The notes beneath the pieces were generated by a model. It saw only the letters and a program-made list of their open reading frames with translations, made no database searches and was not told where the DNA came from. A program made the position numbers and the translations under genes. 64,000 bases of DNA from Agromyces ramosus (GTDB lineage Bacteria > Actinomycetota > Actinomycetes > Actinomycetales > Microbacteriaceae): contig NZ_JAUSYY010000001.1 in NCBI RefSeq assembly GCF_030817175.1, positions 3,162,001-3,226,000 of the forward strand, given 5' to 3'. How positions within the stretch are numbered: position 1 is the stretch's first letter; each line of letters begins with the position of its first letter. Below are positions 44,484 through 53,488 of the stretch, piece by piece.

Positions 44484-45653
44484 ATGACAATCGCGCCCGA
44501 AATAGAACTCTCTATCGTGATGCCCTGCCTCAATGAGGCCGAGACGCTTGCCGTCTGCATCGACAAGGCGCAGGGCTACCTGCACCGCTCCGGCGTCATC
44601 GGCGAAGTGATCATCGCCGACAACGGCTCGACCGACGGCTCCCTGGAGATCGCGCTCGATCACGGCGCGCGCGTCGTCAATGTGGAGCAGAAGGGCTACG
44701 GGAACGCCCTGATGGGCGGCATCACCGCCGCCCGCGGCACCTACGTGATCATGGGCGACGCCGACGACAGCTACGACTTCAGCAAGCTCGACCCCTTCGT
44801 CGAGCGACTCCGCGCGGGTGACGAGCTGGTCATGGGCAATCGATTCAGGGGCGGCATCGCCCCGGGGGCGATGCCGCCCCTTCACAAGTACCTCGGCAAC
44901 CCCGTGCTCTCGACGGTCGGTCGCCTCCTGTTCCGGTCCGAGATCCGCGACTTCCATTGCGGTCTGCGCGGCTTCAACCGTGAGTCGATCCTCGGGCTCG
45001 GGCTCATCACCACCGGTATGGAGTTCGCCAGCGAGGTGGTCGTGAAGTCGACGCTCGGCAACCTGAAGATCAGCGAGGTGCCGACAACGCTCGACAAGGA
45101 CGGCCGCAGCCGCCCCCCGCACCTTCGGAGCTGGCGCGACGGGTGGCGCCATCTGCGGTTCCTCCTCCTCTTTAGCCCCCGCTGGCTCTTCCTCATCCCG
45201 GGCCTCGTCGCATTCATCGTGGGCCTCATCGGCACGATCGCGCTGGCCTTCGGCCCGATGGTGCTGGGCTCGGTCGGATTCGATGTCTCGAGCCAGGTCT
45301 ACCTGGCTGCGCTCACAGTGATCGGGTGGCAGGCGGTGCTCTTCGCCCTGCTCACGAAGCTCTATGCACGACATGAGGGGTTCTATCTGCCGCGGAGTCG
45401 GGCGTTCGAGCGATTCGCCGAACGAGCGACGCTCGAGAACGGCGCGCTGATCGGCGTCGGCCTCTGCCTCGTTGGGATCGTGGTCGGCGTGGTGCAACTG
45501 GTGGCGTGGGGCAGCACGGGCTTCGGACCCCAGGATCCGGTCGCCACGATGCGGCTGGCGGTGCCCGCGGCGCTCGCACTGATGCTGGGCGCCCAGACGT
45601 TGATGTCGAGCCTCTTCCTTGGAATCCTGTCGATCGACGTTCGTCGCGTCTGA
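44484..45653 (+). CDS. Polyprenyl-phosphate glycosyltransferase (DPM1/GtrB-like) with C-terminal membrane segments
   Basis: 389 residues. IELSIVMPCLNEAETL, VIIADNGSTDGS and MGDADDSYDF (DXD) begin a GT2 domain; GNRFRGGI and RDFHCGLRGF are characteristic of DPM1/DPG synthases that load a sugar from a nucleotide donor onto a polyprenyl phosphate. Four C-terminal hydrophobic segments follow (from ~230). Its lipid-linked product could feed GT-C enzymes such as the DUF2142 protein or the broken gene at 41.4 kb. Ribosome binding site TAGGAACGA precedes the ATG. Confidence 0.9.
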   Translation: MTIAPEIELSIVMPCLNEAETLAVCIDKAQGYLHRSGVIGEVIIADNGSTDGSLEIALDHGARVVNVEQKGYGNALMGGITAARGTYVIMGDADDSYDFSKLDPFVERLRAGDELVMGNRFRGGIAPGAMPPLHKYLGNPVLSTVGRLLFRSEIRDFHCGLRGFNRESILGLGLITTGMEFASEVVVKSTLGNLKISEVPTTLDKDGRSRPPHLRSWRDGWRHLRFLLLFSPRWLFLIPGLVAFIVGLIGTIALAFGPMVLGSVGFDVSSQVYLAALTVIGWQAVLFALLTKLYARHEGFYLPRSRAFERFAERATLENGALIGVGLCLVGIVVGVVQLVAWGSTGFGPQDPVATMRLAVPAALALMLGAQTLMSSLFLGILSIDVRRV

Positions 45654-45686
45654 CCCCTGAGCTGCGCGAGTTGCTTCGCGATGCCG

Positions 45687-47019
45687 TCAGCCGAGGACTT
45701 CGTGCGTCGGCGCCGGAGGTCGACCCGCCGCCAGTGCATCCCGCCAGCTCATGTCGCGAGCGGCCTTGACCGCGCACACCACGAGCAGCATCCAGCCGCC
45801 CTCGACCAGCACGAAGCTCTCGGCGAACGAGGTCACCGCGATCACCACGAGCATGAGGGCCGGCCACACGTAGACGACGCTGCGGCGCGTGGAGGCGAGC
45901 AGCCAGGCCCTTACGAGGGCGACTCCGACGAGGGCGATGAATGCGAGGGCACCGATCACCCCGATCTGGAAGTACACGTCGACCCAGGCGCTGAGTGCCG
46001 AGCCTGTGCGGTCGGCCGGTGGCGAGCTCGATCCACGTATAGGGGGCGGTGTCGGGCCAGAACCCGACCCAGCCCCAGCCCTGCAGCGGGTTGAGGTTGA
46101 GGTAGCGCGACAGCTCCCGCCAGACGCCCAGTCGCACGTCGAACTCACCGCGCGCGTCGATGAGCTCGATGATGCGGATGCGGAAGATCCAGCCGAGCAC
46201 GAGTGCGACGACGCCGGTGGCGAGCAGTCCGATCTGCCAGCGCCAGCGGGCGGCGGGCGCGGCTCGGCGGAGTGCGTACAGCGCGGCGAGGGCGATGAGC
46301 GCGGCAGCGAGCGCAGCCCATGTGGTGGGCGAACCCGAGAGCACCAGCGAGATCGCGGCGAGTGAGACCGACAGGATCGCCCGCCCACGCTGCACGATGT
46401 GGGTGCGCCACTCGACGATGAACGTGAGGAGCGCGATGAGTGCGACGAAGCCGAGCATGTTCCGCGAGCCGAAGACGCCCTGGATCGGCCCGAACAGGGC
46501 GACGTTCCCCTGGATGCCGAGCACCTTGATCGGGACGTCGAGCAGGATGCCCGCGACCACCTCGAGGGCGAGCGAGACACCGAGGAGCACACGCATGACG
46601 TCGCCGAACGCCCGCACGATCTGGATCGTGTCGCGCATCAGCGCGATGTAGACGCCGATGAAGGCGAACGCGACGAGGTAGGCGACCCGTCCGGCCGAGG
46701 CGGCCGTGGTGTTGCTCCAGAGCACCGACGCCACGCACCAGCCGACGAACACGAGGATGGTGAGCGGGAGGATCCCGTACCACTCCACAGCCCGCCACCG
46801 GGCGACGAACGACGCGACGCAGAGCGCGATCAGGCCCGCGAGCGCGGCGAGCAGACCCGGCCATCCGATGAGCGCACGCACCGCATGGGTCGAGAATGCG
46901 AGGCCGACGGCGACGAGCGTGAGCGCCTGGGCAAACCGGGCGGACTCGACGAAGCCGCGGCTCGCGGCGAGCGCCTTGCCGAGGACTCCGCCTCGCCCGG
47001 CGTCGGCGGGTGGGGTCAT
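45687..47019 (-). pseudogene. O-antigen ligase/polymerase-like protein, broken by a one-base frameshift
   Basis: Intact length about 443 residues with ten or more hydrophobic segments. The first frame reads to GWGWVGFWPDTAPYTWIEL and ATGRP near 46027; the sense continues one base off as TGSALSAWVDVYFQIGVIGAL. Dropping one base of CCGCACA on the minus strand near 46024 restores both halves, and the joined protein aligns with the intact neighbour at 47048-48487 (GWGWVGYW, then AWLDVWMQLGALGVIAF). As written the ribosome would run out of frame to a stop at 45352, overlapping the convergent transferase gene. Wzy_C/O-antigen ligase family. Confidence 0.75.
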
Positions 47020-47047
47020 CGGGCCCGCCCGGTGCGCATCTGCAGGG

Positions 47048-48487
47048 TCATCGGTCGTTCCCGGGCGGACGCAGCCGCGATGCCGGGACTGGCGCGGGTT
47101 CGGCGGGCACGGGCTCGGGTTCCCACTGGCGTCGCTTCGTCGACCAGGCGATGGCGATGAGCAGGACCCACCCGCCCTCGACGAGGATGCGGCTCTCGGC
47201 GAGGCTCTGGCCGATCAGGGCGACGAGCACGAGCAGCGGCACGAGCGACGCGGCCGAGTAGGGGAGCGGGCGCCCCGTGGCATCCTTCGGCCGATCGACC
47301 GCGAGGAACCACGACCTCCAGAGGGCGCCGATGACGATCGATGCGAACGCGATGACGCCGAGCGCGCCGAGTTGCATCCACACGTCGAGCCAGGCGTTGT
47401 GGGCCTGAAGGTACTGAACGCCCTTGCGCACCGCGAGCCCGTCGAACGGTTGCACCCACGGAACCCAGTATCCGACCCAGCCCCAACCGAACCACGGCCG
47501 CTCGACGGCGAGGCCGATGACCGCGTTCCAGATGTCGAACCGCCCCGTGAGGTCTTCGCTCTTGCCGAATGCGTCGAGCAGCGCGTTCCAGAAGGCGAGG
47601 AGCAGGGTCAGGGATGCCGCGAGCACGGCGGCGGCCGCCCAGTACACGCCGCGTCGGCGCTCGGCTCCGACTCGCCGCGCCCAGGCCACGAACCCGAGGG
47701 CGACGAGCACGATCGCCGCGACGAGGATGGCCGTCGCCGACCGCGTGAGCACGAACACGAGGCCGGATACGACGAGCCATCCGATGCCCTGGGCCCGGCG
47801 CACACTGCCGGCGGCCAGCATCGTTCCGAAGACGATGAGTCCGAGCAGGGCCCCCATGGCGAGCAGGTTGCGGCTCGCGACGATGCCCTCGATCGGGCCG
47901 CCCTCGAAGAGCAGGCCGCGGGACCAGTAGAAGGCCATCGGCAGCTTTTCGCCCGTGACCTCGAAGTCGGGGAAGTTCGGCAGCAGCGGCCCCTGCACGA
48001 AGATCGCGACCCACAGCTCGAACGCGAGCGAGAGGCCGAGGATCCACTTGATGGCCGCACCGAGGGCGCGCACGAACCGCGTCCAGGTCAGGCAGAGCAC
48101 GAGAGCGACGGCGAGGAGGCTTGCCGCGACGGTCAGGGTGACGCCGAGCGCCGAGGCGGCCGGGTAGAACGACCACGCGATCGACAGCGTGGCGATCGCG
48201 AGGAACGCGATGGTGGACTTCGGCGTGCGACGCCACGACCATCTCGGCTTCTCGGCGACGATGAGCGCGATCGCCCCGACGACCACCACGAGCACCACTG
48301 CGCCGAAGCCCCACCAGCCGAGGAGGTTGCGCCAGAACTGGCCCGCGAGGGCGGTGAACAGCGCGAACGTCGCATACGCGCCGATGAGGGAGCGGCGGCG
48401 TCCGGTGGTCATGCGGTCAAGGCTATCGCGCGGGATCTCGCGTTCGGCTTCGGATGCTGCGGCGACGTGCTCGGCCGCGGCATCCAT
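47048..48487 (-). CDS. O-antigen ligase/polymerase-like membrane protein (intact paralogue)
   Basis: 479 residues with about twelve hydrophobic segments. Wzy_C pattern: a long periplasmic loop containing EVTGEKLPMAFYW and IEGIVASRNLLAMGALLG (conserved Arg-Asn), then ERPWFGWGWVGYWVPW and QAHNAWLDVWMQLG (the H-N motif of O-antigen ligases). These enzymes polymerise or ligate lipid-linked glycans outside the membrane. The frameshifted copy follows 28 bases downstream and clearly arose by duplication. Start ATG 48487, 12 bases after the dehydrogenase stop; an ATG at 48412 is also possible. No good ribosome binding site. Confidence 0.86.
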   Translation of the reverse strand: MDAAAEHVAAASEAEREIPRDSLDRMTTGRRRSLIGAYATFALFTALAGQFWRNLLGWWGFGAVVLVVVVGAIALIVAEKPRWSWRRTPKSTIAFLAIATLSIAWSFYPAASALGVTLTVAASLLAVALVLCLTWTRFVRALGAAIKWILGLSLAFELWVAIFVQGPLLPNFPDFEVTGEKLPMAFYWSRGLLFEGGPIEGIVASRNLLAMGALLGLIVFGTMLAAGSVRRAQGIGWLVVSGLVFVLTRSATAILVAAIVLVALGFVAWARRVGAERRRGVYWAAAAVLAASLTLLLAFWNALLDAFGKSEDLTGRFDIWNAVIGLAVERPWFGWGWVGYWVPWVQPFDGLAVRKGVQYLQAHNAWLDVWMQLGALGVIAFASIVIGALWRSWFLAVDRPKDATGRPLPYSAASLVPLLVLVALIGQSLAESRILVEGGWVLLIAIAWSTKRRQWEPEPVPAEPAPVPASRLRPPGNDR

Positions 48488-48499
48488 CGTGCTCGCGGC

Positions 48500-49678
48500 T
48501 CAGACGAATGCAGCCTTGCCGGTGATCTTGCGGCCGACGATGAGCGTGTTCATCTCGCGCGTGCCCTCGTAGGAGTACAGCGCCTCGGCATCGGCGAAGA
48601 AGCGGGCGACATCGTACTCGAGCACGATGCCGTTGCCGCCGACCGCCTCGCGCGCCCAGGCGACGGTCTCGCGCATGCGCGAGGTCGTGTACGCCTTCGC
48701 GAGCGCCGAGTGCTCGTCGCGCTGCTCGCCGCGGTCGAGCATCTCGGAGACGCGCACGACCATGCCGAGCGACGCCGTGATATTGCCGAGGCACTTCACG
48801 AGGAGGTCCTGGATGAGCTGGTGCGATCCGATGGTCTTGCCGAACTGCACGCGTTCGCCCGTGTACTTCACGGCGGCCTCGTAGGCGCCGATGGCGGTGC
48901 CGACGGCGGCCCACGCGACCTCGGCGCGAGTGAGGCGCAACACGCTCGCGGTGTCCCTGAAGGAATTCGCCTTCTGGAGGCGCAGCGACTCGGGCACCAC
49001 GACGTTCTCGAGGGTGATGTCGGCGTTCTGCACCGACCGCAGGCTGATCTTGCCCTCGATCTTCGTCGCCGTGTATCCGGGGGTCGAGGTCGGCACGATG
49101 AAGCCCTTGACCTGGCTGTCGTCGACGTCCTTCGCCCAGATGACGGTGATGTCCGAGAAGGTGGCGTTGCCGATCCAGCGCTTGGCGCCGTTGAGGATCC
49201 ACGTGTCGCCGTCGCGCTGGGCGGTCGTGCGCAGGCCCTGGGCCGAGTCGGAGCCCGAGAGCGGCTCGGTGAGGCCGAAGGCGCCGACCACCTCGCCGCT
49301 CGCGAGCTTCGGGATCCACTCCTCGCGCTGCTCGGTCGAGCCGCAGACGCTGATGGTGCCGGTCGCGAGCCCGTTCTGGACGCCGACGAAGGTGGCGACG
49401 CCCGCATCGATGCGGGCGAGTTCGAGGGCGACGAAGCCGCGGAACACGGCGGAGTTCTCGAACGGCTTGGTCTCGTCCCACCCGAACGACATCGCACCGA
49501 GCTCGGCGAGCGGCTTCACGATCTGGGTGGGGAACTCACCACGCTCCCAGTAGTCGCCGACGATCGGCTTGACGTCGGATTCGAGCCAGGCCCGCAGCTT
49601 CGCGATCGCCTCCTTCTCCTGGTCGCTGAGGAGGGACTCGTAGGCATAGAAATCGCTCGCGAGCGGCTCGAAGGTCAT
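48500..49678 (-). CDS. Acyl-CoA dehydrogenase, glutaryl-CoA dehydrogenase type
   Basis: 392 residues. FAD-dependent oxidation of an acyl-CoA. GLTEPLSGSDSAQGLRTTAQ and WILNGAKRWIGNATFSD bind FAD and substrate; QFGKTIGSHQLIQ and EAVGGNGIVLEYDVAR are family motifs; the catalytic Glu at ~371 is in YSYEGTREMNTLIVG, which is close to the YTYEGTHDINTLIVGR of glutaryl-CoA dehydrogenases. No arginine check beyond that was possible, so the chain specificity is uncertain. It precedes the ligase pair on the same strand but has no evident link to glycan synthesis. GGAG lies before the ATG. Confidence 0.92.
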   Translation of the reverse strand: MTFEPLASDFYAYESLLSDQEKEAIAKLRAWLESDVKPIVGDYWERGEFPTQIVKPLAELGAMSFGWDETKPFENSAVFRGFVALELARIDAGVATFVGVQNGLATGTISVCGSTEQREEWIPKLASGEVVGAFGLTEPLSGSDSAQGLRTTAQRDGDTWILNGAKRWIGNATFSDITVIWAKDVDDSQVKGFIVPTSTPGYTATKIEGKISLRSVQNADITLENVVVPESLRLQKANSFRDTASVLRLTRAEVAWAAVGTAIGAYEAAVKYTGERVQFGKTIGSHQLIQDLLVKCLGNITASLGMVVRVSEMLDRGEQRDEHSALAKAYTTSRMRETVAWAREAVGGNGIVLEYDVARFFADAEALYSYEGTREMNTLIVGRKITGKAAFV

Positions 49679-49783
49679 GACAGCTCCATTACGTCGTCGG
49701 ACGACCCGAGCCTAAGCCGCGGCCTCGATGCTGCCGCAGGCGTTGGTAGTTTTGACCCAAACGACCGAGAGGAACCTCCGACG

Positions 49784-51040
49784 ATGTTTGTGGCGATCGG
49801 CAACACCCCGCGCGACTATGCATGGGGATCGACGAGCGCGATCGCGGAGTTCCGCGGCGTCGCCCCATCGGGCGGACCCGAGGCCGAGCTGTGGCTCGGT
49901 GCACATGCCGGGTCGCCGGCTCGCATCCTCGGGGCGGCATCCGTCGGCGAGCCCGACCTCGCCGCGTGGATCGCCGCCGATCCCGCAACCGCGCTCGGCC
50001 CCGAGCTCGCCGAGCACGGCGCCCGGCTCCCGTTCCTGTTGAAGCTCCTCGCCGCCGCCGAGCCGCTCTCGCTGCAGGCGCACCCGACGCCCGAGCAGGC
50101 TCGCGCCGGCTTCGCCCGCGAAGAGGCCGAGGGCGTGCCGGTCACGGCATACGACCGCAACTATCGTGACCAGTTCCACAAGCCCGAGCTCGTCGTCGCG
50201 GTGAGCGAGCGCTTCGAGGCGCTCTCAGGATTCCGTCCGCTCGACGAGGTCGCGGGCGTCCTCCAGGTGCTGCGCGATGCGGATGCCGCGTCGGAGCAGC
50301 CCGAGCCGGGCGCGCTCGAGCTGCTCGCCGCGAGACTGGGAGGAGCCGACCCGCTCCGCGACACCGTCGAGTGGCTGCTCCGCGACGGACGAGGCGGCGA
50401 CACCGGCGAGGCGAGCTGGGTGACCCAGCGGGTCACCGATCTCGCGGCATCCGACGTCGCACGCCGCTCGCCGTACGCTCCGTCGTTCGAGACGGTCGGC
50501 GCGCTCGCCGAGGTGTACCCGGGCGACCCGGGAGTGGTCATCTCGCTCCTGCTCAACCGGGTGACGCTGCAGCGCGGCGAGGCGCTCTTCCTCGCGGCCG
50601 GCAACATCCACGCCTACCTCGCGGGGCTCGGCATCGAGCTCATGGCCGCGAGCGACAACGTGCTGCGCGGCGGCCTCACGCCGAAGCACATCGACGTGAC
50701 GGAGCTGCTCGACGTGCTCGACTTCACGCCGATCGCGCCGCCGCGGCTGCCGCCCGCCGAGGTGTCGGCCGGGGTCGTCGCCTTCCGCCCCGACGTGCCC
50801 GACTTCGTGCTGTACCAGGCGGAGCCCGGCACGGGTGCCGCGCGCGTGCGCCTCGACGGCCCGGCGATCGTGCTCATCGAGGGCCCGGGTGTCGAACTCC
50901 GCGGCGCGACCGATGGCGATGCGGTCACGGTGGCTCGTGGTGACTCGGTCTACGTCACACCCGACGAGGGCGAGCTCGAGATCACCGGCCCGGGCATCGC
51001 CTGGATCGCGACGACGGGCTCGCTCGCGGCATCCGCTTGA
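49784..51040 (+). CDS. manA: Mannose-6-phosphate isomerase, class I
   Basis: 418 residues. Zinc enzyme interconverting fructose-6-P and mannose-6-P, feeding GDP-mannose. NTPRDYAWGSTSAI at the N-terminus, LPFLLKLLAAAEPLSLQAHP (zinc-binding Gln/His), RDQFHKPELVVAV (Glu/His ligands) and AGNIHAYLAG are all present. It works with the phosphomannomutase 8 kb downstream. GAGAGGA precedes the ATG, and TAGTTT near 49746 is a possible -10 box. The C-terminus ends in a Ser/Ala tail; it converges with the regulator gene seven bases away. Confidence 0.95.
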   Translation: MFVAIGNTPRDYAWGSTSAIAEFRGVAPSGGPEAELWLGAHAGSPARILGAASVGEPDLAAWIAADPATALGPELAEHGARLPFLLKLLAAAEPLSLQAHPTPEQARAGFAREEAEGVPVTAYDRNYRDQFHKPELVVAVSERFEALSGFRPLDEVAGVLQVLRDADAASEQPEPGALELLAARLGGADPLRDTVEWLLRDGRGGDTGEASWVTQRVTDLAASDVARRSPYAPSFETVGALAEVYPGDPGVVISLLLNRVTLQRGEALFLAAGNIHAYLAGLGIELMAASDNVLRGGLTPKHIDVTELLDVLDFTPIAPPRLPPAEVSAGVVAFRPDVPDFVLYQAEPGTGAARVRLDGPAIVLIEGPGVELRGATDGDAVTVARGDSVYVTPDEGELEITGPGIAWIATTGSLAASA

Positions 51041-51047
51041 CTGACGG

Positions 51048-52004
51048 TCACGATGCCACGCGCATACCGAAGAGACGGCGGTAGGCGGTGGGCGTCGTCT
51101 GCAGCACCTTCAGGAAGTGGTGGCGCATGACGGCGGCCGCGCCGAAGCCCGTCTCGCGCGCGATCTCCTCGAGCGTGAGGGACGTCTCTTCGAGCAGCTG
51201 CTGAGCGCGAAGGAGGCGCTGGCGGTTGAGCCAGGCGTTCGGCGTGGTGCCCGTCTCGGCGCGGAATCGCCGAGCGAAGGTGCGTGGCGACATGAGCGCC
51301 TTGCGGGCGAGCACGTCGACGGTGAGGTCGTGGTCGAGGTGCTCGAGCATCCACTCGGTGACCTTCGCGAACGAGTCGCTGTGGCATTCCGGCACCGGGG
51401 TCTGGATGAACTGCGACTGGCCGCCGTCGCGCTGGGGCGGCACGACCATGCGGCGCGCGACGATGTTGGCGGCGCTCGCGCCGAGCTCGGTGCGCACGAT
51501 GTGCAGTGCCGCGTCGATGCCGGCCGCGGTGCCGGCGCCTGTGACCACCTTGCCGTCTTGGACGAAGAGCACGTCGGGGTCGACCTCGGTGCGGGGGAAC
51601 ATCTCGGCCATGAGGTCGGTGTACATCCAGTGCGTCGTGGCGCGGCGCCCGTCGAGGATGCCGGCCCGGCCGAGCGTGAAGGCGCCGGAGCAGACGCTCA
51701 GCACCCATGCGCCGCGCTCGACGGCGTCGCGCAGCACCTGGGCGACCCGCTCGTCGACGGGTTCGTCGATGAGGGCGGCCGGCACGGCCACGAGGTCGGC
51801 GCCTCGGGCGAACTCGAGCCCCTCGTGCACCACGACGTCGAAGCCGAGCTTCGTCGGGATCGGACCCGGTTCGGCGGCGACGACGTGGAAGTCGAAGGTG
51901 GGCCCGCCCTGTTCACTGCGGTCGATGCCGAACACCTCGCAGATGACACCGAACTCGAAGGGCGCCATCTGGGGCATGGCGATGCAGGCGATGGTCTGGA
52001 GCAC
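51048..52004 (-). CDS. GlxA family transcriptional regulator (DJ-1/PfpI-like domain plus AraC HTH)
   Basis: 318 residues. Residues 1-~190 form an amidase-like class I glutamine amidotransferase fold with CSGAFTLGRAGIL (Cys105) and RATTHW, but without enzyme activity in known relatives; the C-terminal ~100 residues are an AraC/XylS double helix-turn-helix (LARKALMSPRTFARRFR, GFGAAAVMRHHFLK). The ligand is unknown. GTG 52004 is preceded by GGAGG with six-base spacing, which decided the start over longer options. Small divergent gene at 52090 may be a target, as such regulators usually act on neighbours. Confidence 0.9.
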   Translation of the reverse strand: MLQTIACIAMPQMAPFEFGVICEVFGIDRSEQGGPTFDFHVVAAEPGPIPTKLGFDVVVHEGLEFARGADLVAVPAALIDEPVDERVAQVLRDAVERGAWVLSVCSGAFTLGRAGILDGRRATTHWMYTDLMAEMFPRTEVDPDVLFVQDGKVVTGAGTAAGIDAALHIVRTELGASAANIVARRMVVPPQRDGGQSQFIQTPVPECHSDSFAKVTEWMLEHLDHDLTVDVLARKALMSPRTFARRFRAETGTTPNAWLNRQRLLRAQQLLEETSLTLEEIARETGFGAAAVMRHHFLKVLQTTPTAYRRLFGMRVAS

Positions 52005-52076
52005 GGGTGCCTCCGTTTGGCAGGAATCGATCGTTCTCTGGCTACTCTGCCACTTTCGGCAGGATGTCGCAAGGCG

Positions 52077-52082
52077 TACATT
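52077..52082 (+). promoter_or_regulatory. -10 box of a probable leaderless promoter
   Basis: TACATT, seven bases before the ATG of the small membrane protein, with TTTCGG 17 bases further upstream as a weak -35 candidate. The gap also carries the regulator start on the other strand. Confidence 0.45.
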
Positions 52083-52089
52083 TACTGCC

Positions 52090-52239
52090 ATGACCACGAT
52101 CATCTTCCTCATCCTCGCGGGGCTCGCCGTCTGGGGAGTGCTCGCCACCCTGCTGCGGCTCGACACCGACGGCTACGGCCGCCCCGAGATCCGCGACCGC
52201 AACCGGCACGCCGAGAACCTGCCCCTCCGCCAGGTCTGA
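52090..52239 (+). CDS. Small single-span membrane protein
   Basis: 49 residues. An N-terminal hydrophobic helix (IIFLILAGLAVWGVLATLL, residues ~4-22) is followed by a short charged tail (DTDGYGRPEIRDRNRHAENL). Similar tiny proteins (helix, then DGYGR/RxP) occur in many Microbacteriaceae and are of unknown function. The TACATT box seven bases before the ATG and absence of a ribosome binding site suggest leaderless expression. It is divergent from the GlxA-like regulator. Confidence 0.6.
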   Translation: MTTIIFLILAGLAVWGVLATLLRLDTDGYGRPEIRDRNRHAENLPLRQV

Positions 52240-52326
52240 GCCGGTCCACCCTTCGGCTCGTGACGAGCCCGCCGTCCCGGCTACGATCGGGCTTGCCGCG
52301 GAGCGACCGCGGCGGAAGGCGGGAAC

Positions 52327-53295
52327 ATGAGCTGGCTGGTCACCGGGGGAGCCGGGTACATCGGGGCGCACGTCGTGCGGGCGTTCCAGGCGCAGGGCGT
52401 CGACGCCGTCGTGATCGACGATCTCTCCTCGGGCCGCCACGACTTCGTCCCTGACGGCACGGCCTTCGTGCACGGCACGATCCTCGACGGGCAGCTCCTC
52501 GAGTCGACCATCGCCCGCTACGACGTCACCGGAGTCGTGCACCTCGCCGGTTTCAAGTACGCGGGCGTCTCGGTCACCCGGCCGCTCCATACGTATCAGC
52601 AGAACGTCACCGGCACCGCCACCCTCCTCGCCGCGATGGAGAGCCGCGGCGTCGACCGCATCGTGTTCTCCTCGAGTGCGGCCGTCTACGGCACGCCCGA
52701 CGTCGACCTCGTCACCGAAGACACGCCGCGCACCCCCGAGTCGCCCTATGGCGAATCGAAGCTCATCGGCGAGTGGCTGCTCGCCGACCAGGCCCGCGCC
52801 GCCGGCCTGCGCCACACGAGCCTCCGCTACTTCAACGTCGTCGGGTCGGGAACGAGCGAGGTGTACGACGCGAGCCCCCACAACCTGTTCCCGCTCATCT
52901 TCGACGCCCTCATCGAGGGACGCGCCCCCCGCATCAACGGCGACGACTACCCGACCCCCGACGGCACGTGCGTCCGTGACTACATCCACGTCGCCGACCT
53001 CGCCGAGGCGCACGTGGTGGCCGCCCGCCGTCTCGACGCCGGCGAGGAGCTCGCACCCGTCTACAACCTCGGCTCGGGCGACGGCGTCTCCGTCGGCGAG
53101 ATCATGCGCGCGGTTGCCGAGGTGACCGGCGTGGCGTTCGCGCCCGAGATCGGTCCGCGCCGCCCGGGCGACCCCGCGCGCATCGTGGCGTCGGGCGAGC
53201 GCGCCGCCCGCGACCTCGACTGGCGTATGCGGCACTCCCTCGCCGACATGGTCGCGAGTGCGTGGGAGGCCAGGCGCGCGGCATCCGTCGCCTGA
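52327..53295 (+). CDS. galE: UDP-glucose 4-epimerase
   Basis: 322 residues, extended SDR. SWLVTGGAGYIGAHVVRAF binds NAD; VVIDDLSSGR, HLAGFKYAGVSV (the GalE-type loop), FSSSAAVYG and the catalytic YGESK; LRYFNVVGSG and CVRDYIHVADLAEAHV complete the pattern. Provides UDP-galactose for surface glycans or Leloir metabolism. It is close to glycan genes but ends in its own terminator, and the ribosome binding site is a weak GGCGGAAGGCGGG run before the ATG. Confidence 0.95.
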   Translation: MSWLVTGGAGYIGAHVVRAFQAQGVDAVVIDDLSSGRHDFVPDGTAFVHGTILDGQLLESTIARYDVTGVVHLAGFKYAGVSVTRPLHTYQQNVTGTATLLAAMESRGVDRIVFSSSAAVYGTPDVDLVTEDTPRTPESPYGESKLIGEWLLADQARAAGLRHTSLRYFNVVGSGTSEVYDASPHNLFPLIFDALIEGRAPRINGDDYPTPDGTCVRDYIHVADLAEAHVVAARRLDAGEELAPVYNLGSGDGVSVGEIMRAVAEVTGVAFAPEIGPRRPGDPARIVASGERAARDLDWRMRHSLADMVASAWEARRAASVA

Positions 53296-53305
53296 TTCGG
53301 GCGCT

Positions 53306-53322
53306 GCCGAGCCCCGCTCGGC
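53306..53322 (+). terminator. Hairpin after galE
   Basis: GCCGAGC-CCC-GCTCGGC: a perfect seven-base stem with a three-base loop beginning 11 bases after the galE stop. It isolates galE from the whiB2 promoter. Confidence 0.65.
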
Positions 53323-53410
53323 CGCCGAGGATAACGGCTGCGGAACACCCTCGGCGTGTCGCGGCCGCGTTGAAGCCTCGACGGCGGCTTGAGGGTTTAC
53401 GATCTGCGAC

Positions 53411-53440
53411 TTGACTCTCACGAATTACACCGGTGTAATT
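53411..53440 (+). promoter_or_regulatory. whiB2 promoter with an 18-bp perfect palindrome between its boxes
   Basis: TTGACT (53411-53416), 17 bases, TGTAAT (53434-53439) is a near-consensus sigma-70-type promoter. AATTACACCGGTGTAATT (53423-53440) is a perfect palindrome that covers the spacer and the -10 box, an ideal repressor site. Each half (ATTACAC / GTGTAAT) fits the BldD half-site as I remember it (nTnACnC / GnGTnAn), but the two halves are separated by two bases instead of one. Transcription would start near 53446, placing the downstream ATG 53489 as the start. Confidence 0.7.
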
Positions 53441-53488
53441 GTCATGACACACCCTCTGGGTGGTCGGTACAACTGGGTGGGAGACGAT

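Noticed and set aside
46706..51040. Open frame of 1444 codons on the plus strand
   Set aside because: Only its last 418 codons are the real manA gene. The rest lies antisense to the ligase genes and the acyl-CoA dehydrogenase and has the Arg/Asp/Glu-rich composition of a high-GC shadow frame.
53411..53488. Longer WhiB2 starting at TTG 53411 or ATG 53444
   Set aside because: Both would start at or before the transcription start predicted from the promoter; the 53489 ATG has a ribosome binding site and gives a standard WhiB2 N-terminus.
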